Shown here: positions 34,951-44,695 of the stretch, piece after piece
Layout: every line of letters starts with the position of its first letter
Numbering within the stretch: the first letter of the stretch is position 1
DNA from: Tolypeutes matacus
Taxonomy: Eukaryota; Chordata; Mammalia; Cingulata; Chlamyphoridae
Direction of reading: 5' to 3'
Assembly (NCBI GenBank): GCA_026826555.1
Contig: JAKSZT010054399.1
Span: 3,096,781 to 3,160,780, forward strand
Length of the DNA: 64,000 bases
The notes under the pieces: model-generated
What the model was told of the DNA's origin: nothing
Databases searched by the model: none
Seen by the model: only the letters and a program-made list of their open reading frames with translations
Translations under genes and position numbers: made by a program

Positions 34951-35560
34951 TGTGGCAATTCGAGATTATTTATGAATTCCAGAAGGAGAGATTATGTTTG
35001 TGAACTGCTCTATTCCTCTGGGCATGAACTCTTTTGATTGCATTAGATTCAGCTGAGATATCTGATTAAATTATGTTAAGATTAGGGCTTTGGTTCGACC
35101 ACATCAGTAGGATGTAACTCAGGTTAAGTCCCTGCCCCCTTGGTGGGCTGACATAAATGGACATTCACTCAAGAAGACACACAGTAGAAGGCACAGGAAG
35201 AAAGAGAGCTCCATTGACGTGGCGGAGGAGAGAACTTTGATCCTGCGGCCCCAGAAGAGCGATGAGCCATTTGCCTGATAGTTTACAGCTGAAGAGAACA
35301 GAGCAGCTGAGCTGAGGAAACCTGGAAAGAAACAAGCCCTATGCCAGCCTGGAGCTGAGATAGAGGAAGGCTGAACCCTCACAGAGATCAACAGCCATGT
35401 TGCTTCAACACATGGCAACTGACTTTGGTGTGAAAAGCAGCTTGGAGTTGGCCTCTTTAGGGCCTTGTAACTGTAAGCTTTTACCTCACATAAATACCCT
35501 GTATAAAAATCAACATATTTCTGGTACTTTGCATCAGCACCCCTTTGGCTGACTAATATA
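34951..35560 (+). mobile_element. MaLR-like LTR 'C', in opposite orientation to LTR 'A'
   Basis: It starts TGTGGCAATTCGAG and ends GGCTGACTAATATA, 610 bp. The right flank ccacc (35561-35565) pairs with ctacc left of LTR A, and the split L1 fragment resumes immediately. In a normal provirus this LTR would have the same orientation as LTR A. Confidence 0.87.
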
Positions 35561-35726
35561 CCACCCTATCATTAACACCTTGCATTAGTGTGATACATGT
35601 GTTATAATTCATGAAAGAATATTTTTATAATTGTACTATTAACCATATTCCATCATTTACAAAAGGGTTCACTGTTTATATTGTACAGTCTTATGTTTTA
35701 TCTTAATTTTTATTCTAGTAATATAT
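35561..35726 (-). mobile_element. L1 3' fragment, right half
   Basis: 'ttaacaccttgcattagtgt', 'aattgtactattaaccatat' and 'ttttattctagtaatata' continue the L1 fragment that breaks off at 32,276. Confidence 0.72.
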
Positions 35727-36060
35727 TGTGGTGTTTTGAAGCTTTATGTACCCTAAAAAAAAAAAAAAACATGTTCTTAAATTTAATCCATTCCTGTGGG
35801 TGTGGACCTAATGTAAAGAAGACCTTTGGATGAGGTTACTGCAGTTCAGGTAAGGCCCCCTCAATCATGATGGGTCTTACTGGAGTTCTTTATAAGAGAA
35901 TGAAATTCAAAGAGAGAGAGAAAGCCACAGGAAGCAAGAACCCAGAGGAGAACATCATTAGAACCCAGAAGAGAAGGGAGAGACCAGAAGACCCTGCCAA
36001 GTGCTTTACCATGTGACAGAGGAGCCGAGGGTCACTGGCAGCCAGCCTCAGAATACCACT
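35727..36060 (+). mobile_element. Second MaLR-like LTR family (TGTGGTGTTTTGAAG...), 3'-truncated
   Basis: It starts TGTGGTGTTTTGAAGC and contains 'atccattcctgtgggtgtgg' and 'aggagccgaggg'. It loses its 3' part before the MLT1 that follows. The family appears distinct from LTRs A-C. Confidence 0.62.
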
Positions 36061-36064
36061 CAGT

Positions 36065-36872
36065 TCATGTCTTCTAGAACCTCAGAGTGTGGCCTTATTT
36101 GGAAATAGGCTCTTTGCAGATGCAATTAGTTAGATCAGAGTGGACCCTAACTCCAATCACTGGTGTCCCCAGAAGAAGTAGGAAGTTGGACTCAAACAAA
36201 CACAGAGAGAAGAACACCACGTGACATGGACACACGGACACGGGGAGAAGGCTGAGTGATGGCCGAGGCAGAGACTGGAGTGCCACTACCACAAGCCAAG
36301 GAAGGTCAAGAACCTCTGGCCACCAGCAGAAGCTCCAAGAGGCAAGGAAGGCGTCTCCAGAGGGAGTGTGGCCCTGCCAACACCTTGATACTGGACTTCT
36401 GGCCTCCGGTCTGTGAGAGAACAAATTGCTCTTGTTCTAGGCCACCAAGTCTATGGTACTTTTTTTTTTTTTAAGATTTATTTTTTTTATTTATTTCTCC
36501 CCACTCCCACCCCCTCGTTGTTTGCACTCACTGTCTGCTCTTTGTTTGTCTTCTTTTTAGGAGGCACTGGGAACCAAACCTGGGATGTCCTATGTGGGAG
36601 GGAGGGACCCAATCACTTGAGCCACTTCTGCTCCCTGCTTATTGTGTTTCCTCACTGTGTCTCTTCGTTGCGTCACCTTGTTGCGTCCTCTTGTTGCATC
36701 AGCTTGCCGTGCCAGCCTGTCACGTCAGCTCACTGTCTTGCTCATCTTCTTTAGGATCATTGGGAACTGAACCCGGGACCTCCCATGTGGTAGGTGGGTG
36801 CCCAGCTGCTTGAGCCATATCTGCTTCCTGGTACTTTTTTTTTTATGTTAACCCTAGGAAAGTTAAGACGTA
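36065..36872 (+). mobile_element. MLT1 LTR with a SINE in its 3' end
   Basis: 'gtggccttatttggaaatag', 'ctctttgcagatgcaattag', 'ccaacaccttgatactggac' and 'ggccaccaagtctatggtac' are MLT1 landmarks in order. After the SINE, 'atgttaaccctaggaaagtt' completes the LTR end. Confidence 0.85.
36473..36829 (-). mobile_element. Composite DAS-type SINE inside the MLT1
   Basis: The two tRNA-like units on the minus strand are separated by the GATGCAACAAGAGGACGCAA-type spacer. The T-rich block is the A tail. The flanks 'ggtacttttttttt' (from 36455 and from 36830) are the target duplication. Confidence 0.88.
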
Positions 36873-36879
36873 GTTGTTA

Positions 36880-37620
36880 CTGTTTGGAAAATGTGAGGGA
36901 CATGAAGGGGAGTGTCACACTTCACTTGACCTGAGCCCCCCTCAGTACCTAGGAAGGATCACCCACCCAACAGGACAAGTCCAAATTCCTCACAAACACT
37001 CTTGCTTTCAAAAGAAATCTGATTAGCGGGAAATGGCATCAACAAATATTACATGGGCAGTGATGCAACATAGCCTACAAGTTCCCCTCCTTCCCAGCTC
37101 CTTACAGTCCAAGAATGAGGACCCCCTACCTCCACCCCCACCACTCATAGTCCCTGGAGAGGGGGCAGAGAGCCTTCCCAGACTCAGAACCCAAGACCAG
37201 CTAACAGATATGGGTGGTTGGAGAAACTTCAGAATGGGTATCTTCACTTAGTTCATCTTTTTCATCACTCTTAAACACAACAAATATTCTTTTAACCCCT
37301 TTTTCCTTTGGTTGGGGGAGGTTTTCCAAATCACTTTAAAGGCCACTAGCATTCCACACAATAAAACAAATAATGGAAGCAGGAAAGAGGATCCCCTTTC
37401 AGGTTTCACCTCTCCAGCCTCTCTTTGCTTCTCACTGAAAGTCCTAGTCACCTTTGTCCCTTTGGGGAGAAACAATTACCTTTCTCCTCAGGACTTCCCG
37501 CTTGTCTCTCGGGGCACGCAAGGGAGTAGGGCAAGGCAGGCTGCTCACCATCCTTCTCTTTAGCGCTCTGTGCCCTAGTGAGGGGCATTAGAAAGCACCC
37601 TGGCTGCTGGTGTGGGGCTC
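36880..37620. other. Unique sequence
   Basis: No repeat or exon is recognised. Confidence 0.4.
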
Positions 37621-37624
37621 AGCT

Positions 37625-37792
37625 CAGCTACCTACAATCTATGCAGACAACTTACTTAACTCTCTGATCTTCAGTCTCCTCACTTATAAAATTGGAACAA
37701 TAAATTCTGCCTCATTAGGGCAGCTATGAGGATTCAATGAGTGATACGTGTAACTAGCCTGGTACCTAATAGGTCCTCAGTAACTGCTGTTT
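37625..37792 (+). mobile_element. MIR SINE
   Basis: 'actctctgatcttcagtctc', 'ataaaattggaacaataaat' and 'gctatgaggattcaatgag' follow the MIR order. Confidence 0.75.
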
Positions 37793-38135
37793 CCCTTGGA
37801 AACCAAGAGCAGAGAGAGATGGTATGTGGAATTCAGGGTTGGGATGCAGTTTTGTCTCTCTCTCTCTCTCTTCCATTGGAGGTACAACAAACAATTTTCT
37901 TTGTCCCAAGAGGAAACCAAAGGCCAGTTTCTTCCACCATTTTCTACTACCCCCAACCAAGCGCCTCCATTTTAGTATTCAAAGTGCTAACTAAACAGCA
38001 CCCGAATTTTTGCCATCAGAGAGAGATACAAGCCCACTGTGAAGCCCTCTAGAGAGCTTGTTGATCAAGCAGACCCCCCAGAGAGGGGTTTGAGCAAGCA
38101 AAAGAAATACATTCTTTCAAAGAGATGTCTGCAAT
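37793..38135. other. Unique sequence with a short CT run
   Basis: A (CT)n run lies at about 37855-37871. Nothing else is recognised. Confidence 0.4.
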
Positions 38136-38139
38136 AGAA

Positions 38140-38270
38140 GCTCCCAGAGTTCAGGACTCTTTGTTTAGTTCATGAATGTATATCAAGTCATCTGAGTGCC
38201 AGGCAGATGGTGGGTGCTCAGTAAATAAGTGTTGAGTGAATAATTATTCACTGGCTGAATGACTACTTCC
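38140..38270 (+). mobile_element. L2 3' end remnant
   Basis: 'gagtgccaggcagatggtgg' then 'gtgctcagtaaataagtgtt' matches the LINE-2 3' end. Confidence 0.65.
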
Positions 38271-38284
38271 ATGGGGGCAGATGG

Positions 38285-38400
38285 CATCAGAATGAGCGGC
38301 CTCTGGTCTGAGTTCCACCTCTACCACTTACTATCATGGGGCTTCCTGAAAGTCACTTATTCCCCTCCATCTTGTTCACTTATCCCTAAAGAAGAGAAAT
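38285..38400 (+). mobile_element. MIR remnant
   Basis: 'tgagttccacctctaccact' then 'ttactatcatggggcttcc' matches the MIR 5' half. Confidence 0.6.
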
Positions 38401-38851
38401 GCCACCAAAATTGCAATGGGACAGTCATGGATTAGAGATAGCACATGCAAAGGAGTGGTAGTGGCTTGGCACCCCTAGATGCCCTACCAGATGGCCTGGA
38501 GTCAGGAGAACCTGGTCCATTCTTTGGGGAGAGAAATGTCATCTTGCTGCTGGTGACTTTGAAAGTGCCAGATGCCCTTCAACCCACCAAGGCAAAGAAG
38601 GAAACCTGCATGTCCAGAATTCTTGGCCATGGGTAGAATTTCTCAAGGAAGCTCATGTTGATCATGTTCTTGTAATGAAGTCCCCCATCTTCCTATCTGG
38701 TGGCCCCTTGGGCAAATGATCCACACCAGCAAGTAGATTTGTGAAATCCTAGAGGCAGCCTGGGGCCACGGAAAATCTTGTCCTTGGCATTGCTGGCCTT
38801 GTGCTTTCAACTGGTTACCTAAAATTATCACCTTCCCTCTCATCTCCTCTA

Positions 38852-38904
<53 letters not shown>

Positions 38905-39160
38905 GTCTCTCTCTCTGTCTCTTCTTCTATCTATTTCAAGCTTGGGTGTTTTAAGGCCAGAGTTCTCAAATTGGTGGCAATTGCTGGGTCATGTTATGGA
39001 CTCTGAATCCACAAAGAAATTTGGTCAAGTTAGTGCTTTCTGTTTTTGGTTGGGGGTGAAGGGCAACTATTTGCCAAAAGGATATGTAGCTTCTAGAAAT
39101 ATTCTGCTTTGCAAGATCAAATTATTCCCACCATATCAACATTCACAGCCTGTTTTGCAC
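38401..39160. other. Unique sequence with a long CT tract
   Basis: A (CT)n/(CTGT) tract of about 70 bp lies at 38853-38922. The rest is not recognised. Confidence 0.4.
38853..38922. repeat. (CT)n microsatellite
   Basis: A long polypyrimidine dinucleotide tract with GTCT interruptions. Confidence 0.95.
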
Positions 39161-39790
39161 TAGTGTGGCTTTGATAGAACTTTTATCAATATAAATATTA
39201 CTTTAGCTTTTAACTGCTAATTATATCAACATAATTTATAGTGATAATCACAGTCATAATGTGCTGCTGCCAAACATCACCACCGATGCTTTGAGGCATC
39301 GTGTAAAACCAGCCATTAGCAATCATATAAATATTCCCATTACTCATTATGATACTGGCTAAAGAACTTCTCTAATTGACTTCTTCCCAAAGTCCACAGT
39401 AAGCAAGAACAGTAGAAGACTAGACACTGTCGATCAATTTATTGCTACAAACTCATTTCTTATAATGGACCGTGCTTGTAAAGATGAAGTTTGCAAAGGA
39501 GGACTTCATTACAGCCTGGCCCATCAATTCCGTGTTGAATTTAATTTTGGACGTACATTGTCAATTGAATGGTAACACTCTCACTCAGACAAATGCCACG
39601 TAACACTCAGCTCATACAGTACACTGCTCTTGTCTCCCTGTGTGAAGATTTTTCAAAAAGTTTTGCTGCATCTTCATCTTGTTGAGTCACACTGCTTTTT
39701 AATTCAAGAAATTCAAAGTGCTTTGCTCGTTTCGATGATGGCTCCTTTTTGTGTGGCAGCATAGCGGCTATTTGTGGGTTTTGCAAACTA
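39160..39790. other. AT-rich unique block, candidate conserved non-coding DNA or small coding remnant
   Basis: No repeat is recognised. The minus strand carries a short frame (39759-39607) whose last 50 residues are charged and hydrophilic (KKEPSSKRAKHFEFLELKSS). I do not recognise this as a known protein. It is too short and isolated to call a gene. Confidence 0.3.
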
Positions 39791-39879
39791 GCATCCACTC
39801 CCCCGTCTTGAGGCAATAGGACCGTAGTTTTTCTTGGGGAACCCTCCACCCAAGCTCTCAGCCCTAGAGCAGACTCTAC

Positions 39880-40309
39880 CCCTAAGCTCCAGGAGCAAAG
39901 CATGTGGTCTAGGATAGTCCAGTCAGCACACTCCACCCCGCCCCTGACCGCTGTGAGTGGTCCAGGGGTGGGCGCAGGCCTGGAGTGTAGTCAGCCAAGG
40001 TCAAGTCTGGGAAGCACAATTCCTTTTTTCTCTCTTAGGTAAGGAAGTGGAGAGGAAAGCGCTGTGGTGCTACTGCTGTCCTCAGCTGACCCCAGGGGAG
40101 ATCCCGGCAGCCTCCAGAAGAGAGAGCACAGCTAAGCTGAGAGGAGGGCAGACATGAATTCTCGTGATATTTAAGCTACTTAACCACAGTGCATCCAAAA
40201 CCAGCCTGTCTCCTGGACTTTTCAATTATGTGCATCAAGACCGTCTTTGGACTTAACCCAGTTGGGCTGCTTTCTGTTGTTCATAATGGAAAGACTCTTA
40301 ACTGATACA
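39880..40309 (+). mobile_element. Ancient LTR-like repeat ending ...ACTGATACA
   Basis: 'agcacactcc...gtgagtggtccaggggtggg' (middle part) and the end 'ggaaagactcttaactgatac' resemble a common old mammalian LTR ending in GACTGATACA. Family not determined. Confidence 0.45.
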
Positions 40310-40319
40310 GGCAGCAAGT

Positions 40320-40430
40320 GGACATTGGGTGTGATTATATCCATTTCTAAGATGAGGAAGTTTGAGCATAAAGAAAATATGTACAGTCAGTAAAGGAGCA
40401 GTATGAATTAAATTCTGCAAAACCAAACTG
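40320..40430 (-). mobile_element. MIR remnant
   Basis: 'atccatttctaagatgagga' resembles reverse-strand MIR (CCCATTTTACAGATGAGGA). Weak. Confidence 0.5.
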
Positions 40431-41510
40431 CTTGCAAATACAAAAGAAGTTCAACGAAACTTAAAAATCAGAAGCCAGAATTCTTGGCACCAAAACCATG
40501 TCCATTCTTTTTCAAATATTGCTGATTCTCTGGATGGTTCCGTGCCAAAGAAAGCAAATCTCTGGAAAGACAAACTGAAGAGTCGGAAGAGATGCAGGGC
40601 ATTCCCGGAGCCGGGGAGGGGAGAGAGGGAGTTTATTTGGAGTCTGTGAAATGACCAGTTCCAAATTCAGAAAAGGCAGTAAGGGACTAAAGTAAAATCT
40701 GAGAAGCTAGATATGTAAGATACCCTCGTTCTTGGGAAATCTAGTTTCATGTGCCAGACCAAGCGAACGCAAAGAAAATCGAATCCTCGAGGCTTTTGAA
40801 GACACACTTTTTCATCTCTGAATCCGTATTCCCCGCACCCCACCTGCTGCTTTCTTTATTTGGGACATGTTATCTGTCACAGTCCCCCCAATTAGCACTT
40901 AGAATACAGTCACAACAATGGGGACAGTGCCCTCAGCTGCGATGGGTGGACTGGTTTCTGCAATTAAGCTAAAGTTCAGGTTTTGGCTAATCACAGGCCA
41001 GGGATGTGACAGTGAAGAGAATACTTACTCATTAGCTCATGCTAATGGGTGCTATCACCAAGCAGCCACCAGCCCGCCAGCGTGAGAGCGAGGCATGCGG
41101 TGTCACTCTGATCTCAGAGTGTTTGCAGGTTTATTTCACAACATTATTGAGGTTTGGCAGTTACCTAATAGGGAGAGGTTTCAATGGAAAGAAAAGGATC
41201 ATCTTGTTTTAAGTGCCAGTCTTGGGTCTCAATATTTTATGAAATAGTCATTAATTTTCAAAACAGTGCTGATGGGCAATAACGCGAAGACTGCATGCTG
41301 ATGCAGAACATGTTCTCTGGGTATCCCTAAGAGTTTGCTGAATATAGGGAAAACAATTCTCTTATCCATGTAAGATAAACGGTAATTATCACACCAGTCT
41401 CCGTAGCCCGAGAAGTTAGGTCACCCCAAGGAAGGGGATGGACTGGACTTAACTCTGGTTAATAAAGTGGGGAGAATGAAGCTGCTTTGTTTATCACAGA
41501 AACCATCGAC
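40431..41510. other. Unique sequence
   Basis: Nothing recognised beyond short shadow frames. Confidence 0.4.
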
Positions 41511-41514
41511 TCCA

Positions 41515-41639
41515 TGCATTCAGTCATTCATTCAACACAAGTGCACTGAGTAGCTCCTAAATGCCAGGCACTCTGTTAGGTTCTGCATTCTTGGTGGTAA
41601 AAAAAAGCGGAAACCACCCTTGCCCTCTGGGAGTTTACC
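41515..41639 (-). mobile_element. L2 remnant
   Basis: 'tcagtcattcattcaacaca', 'aaatgccaggcactctgtta' and 'cccttgccctctgggagttt' are reverse-strand LINE-2 landmarks. Confidence 0.72.
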
Positions 41640-42221
41640 GTCGAGTTTCCTCATTCGTGGATGTTGCGTTCCATAAGCTGCTGCGAACCTTGAATTAGCC
41701 CATCCATTGTTCCTAGGGGACTGCAGGGCTGGGCACCCGCGAGCCTCTGGTCACAGCATTTTCGTCAACTGCTCAGTGCATAACCTTATTTAATGTGGGT
41801 TTCTGTTTAAAGGCACCTTTCTCAGCATAGATTGCTGGCTCATTGATCTTGAACTCATGGCCAGCAGCTTTCTAACTCGTGCCTGAACGAAGCTTCTCTA
41901 GCACGCCTTTTCTCTCTAAGGCACGGCATAACCTTCTTGTACTTAGGAACATTAAACAGGGCTGTTTTAAACATTGAAATCACTGACAAAAAAAAAAAAG
42001 CACAAAACTGTGAAAAACCTGACACTAAACACACCAGGAAAAGAGCACTTGTTTACAGTTCAAGAGCTGAAACAAGAAGGCAGAAACAAGAAGCTGGGAG
42101 CATGCATGTTAGACTGCTGCACGTGTCTGCAAAGTGCCGCAAGTATTGATTGGGGGCTTACAAATAAATCTGCAAGTAGGCAGATTCACAAGTATGGAAT
42201 GCTCAGATCATGAGGATGGAC
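41640..42221. mobile_element. Tigger-like DNA transposon remnant
   Basis: The ends form diverged terminal inverted repeats: gtcgagtttcctcattcgtgg at the left end against the complement of the right end, gtccatcctcatgatctgag, each followed by a TTCCAT motif. Internal phrases ('ctgcagggctgggcacccgc', 'gaagcttctctagcac') resemble a non-autonomous TcMar-Tigger family. It abuts the L2. No transposase frame remains. Confidence 0.58.
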
Positions 42222-43610
42222 GCCATCCTTTTGGCTACAGGGAATTAGGTTCCAGAAGACCCTATTAGGTCTTGGAGGCAGGAAAATTGTAATGGAGCAG
42301 TTGTTGCCGCCAACAAATCTTTTACTACTTCTCACACTCGGGGCACCCAGTTTGAGGCACTGGTGACCTAAAAGAGTACTGCTGTTCATGTAAACGTGTT
42401 CGAGCACTTGGGATTGTGGGGATAAGCCTGCAGGCTTTGTTCTTTTTAGGTCAGCTGGATAAAGCAAGAAGGCGGAGTGTGATCCTCTTGTGTCCCAGTT
42501 AATCTGTTGTTCTCTATTGTATCATCACGGACTGGGCTGCAACTCCAACCCCTGGCATCTGTCCTACAAGCCTGAAGCAGGATAAGACCCAATTCATCCT
42601 GACCATACAGCTGAAAATATATACTGTAAACATAAATGGGTCATTTTCCAAAAAAAAAAAAAAAAAGAGTTTGAAGAACTGTGCCAGTCTCTGGTGCCTT
42701 CAGGGTCAAATGCAATGGGGCTCATTTTGGTTGAACTCTGTATAATTACAAAACCTGCACATGTGCTCCTGAATTGAGGCTTCCACTTTAATGATAATAA
42801 CAGGAAGGCAAGACTCCAACTTCTCTCCAGAGCATCATCTATTCAAAATTAATTTATTAAAAATGCATTCTAGTCATTAGTGCTAAGCGGATTTATGGAA
42901 AGCAGATCAACTAGGATAAATAACTAGGAAAAAAACGATTTTCCTAGTTTCTGCCTCTGTGTTGTTTTCTATCGTTTGACTAGAATCCTGGTTATGTGTG
43001 TCGATATTTATAGATGAGCACGTTAGAGGTTATTCATTTCTTCTGGTCCATTTCTCATAGTGACCAGGCTTTCCAGCGTTGCCTGACAGGTGATAGTTGA
43101 TACCCAACTGTATTAATTTCAGTTCATGCTGAAAATATCCCACTAAGTGAAGGTCATGTTTAGAGATTGATATGGCTGTAGGTTGAATGGCAGGGGGAAT
43201 CAAACTTTCCTTTTTTTACTATTTTTCTTTTTTTTTTTTTAGGTTGTCAGCTGATTTAGTGACAGCTGGTAACACAGGTTACAAAATATATTTTTATAGA
43301 AGGATCTCAAATAAGAAGACAAGTAAAGTCTTGTGTAGGGTTTCTCCATCAACCATTTCCCCAGTAGGGGAGTGGATCGTGCTAGTGGGAAAGCAGATAC
43401 AAACCCAAAGATCTTTCTGTTGTATAATAGTAATCGTAAAAAGAGTCTGTTGAGGTACCAGTCCATCATTCTGGAATTGTGTTTTTCTTGAAAGTGTAAA
43501 ATTCCTTGATTTAAATATTAAGAAAAATGGAAGCCAGCTTATAATCTTAGAAAGAAAGTTATTTCCATCCATTCGTCGCTAAATTTTAGACATAAAGAAA
43601 GAATCAGAGC
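42222..43610. other. Unique sequence with poly-A and poly-T tracts
   Basis: Poly-A at about 42650-42666 and T-rich runs near 43209 and 43229-43240. No retrotransposon landmarks are recognised around them. Confidence 0.35.
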
Positions 43611-43619
43611 GACCACCCA

Positions 43620-43740
43620 GCCTAATATTATTTGACACTAGAACGTATTGAGGACTCAAGAAGTGAAGTGAGTTGAGCAACACAGCAGGGACTTGAACCC
43701 AGATCTTTCCATGGCATCGTGGCCTTGCAGCTTACTGCTC
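43620..43740 (-). mobile_element. MIR remnant
   Basis: 'gcaacacagcagggacttga' then 'acccagatctttcc' matches reverse-strand MIR (ACACAGC...TTGAACCCAGGTC). Confidence 0.65.
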
Positions 43741-44337
43741 ATCATTCTTTTGTGAGTCTAAACTCTCACCTAATCATACTGCTTATCAATGGGAAGGAAA
43801 GAAAGTGGAATTTCAGAGTTAGAAAGGACCCATTTACTGACGGACATCGAGGAAACATTTTTGTAGCCAGTCCTTATTAGGTGCCAGGTGTTACATTATA
43901 TTGTGGAAACTAACACAAATAGGACATTTCCCTCCTTACTTGGTGTGTGTGTGTGTTGCTACCGGGATGGAGTAGGGAGGCATGGTTGCCAAGGGAGAAA
44001 AGCAGACTAGTAAAGTCTCTGAAGTGTTTCAGGGGATCTGATACCAGAAGTGCAGGGATGGGGTGTGGGGGGTCGTGTTGACCCAGAGGCAAGCAGGCGC
44101 TCCATCTGTGGGCTGCACCCTGGGCTTCAGGATCGTCCCCAGGGTTCCTTTCTAAAACACAGTTTCCACGGCACATCTCAGACCCACTGAGCTAGAATTT
44201 CCAGAGTGGAGGACCCAAGTTTGCATTTTTAAGCTGCTTTCTACATTGTCCTGCTGGTCAGCCAAGTTTGCTGATCAGTGTTCTGTTCCACCCAGGGACA
44301 GAGGTAGGACAGTCAGGGCCATTTATAAAAGAAAGTG
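43741..44337. other. Unique sequence
   Basis: Nothing recognised. Confidence 0.4.
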
Positions 44338-44695
44338 TGTCTTCGTTTCCTAGGGCTGTCGTATCAACTCCCACAAATTGGTGGCTTACAAGAGCAGAAA
44401 TGTATCATCTCACCATTCTGGAGGTGGTCGCACTCCCTCTGAAGGTTCTAGGGAAGGAGCCTTCCCTGCCTTTGCCAACTTCCAGGCATCACTCCCATCT
44501 CTGCTCCGTCTTCACATGGCCTCCTTCTCCCTGTGTCTCTTCTCTTCTTATGAGAATGCCTGCCATATTGGATTAGGGGCCCACCCTACTCCAGTAAGAG
44601 CTCATCTTAACTAGTTACATCTGCAATGATCTCGTTTCCAAGTGAGGTCACCTTCTGAGGTACTGGGGGTTAGGACTTCAACATAGACCCAACAT
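44338..44695 (-). mobile_element. MLT1-type MaLR LTR
   Basis: TGTCTTCGTTTCCTAGGG start, 'ggtggcttacaagagcagaa', 'cacatggcctccttctccct', 'catctgcaatgatctcgttt'. These are reverse-strand MLT1 landmarks in order. Confidence 0.87.
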
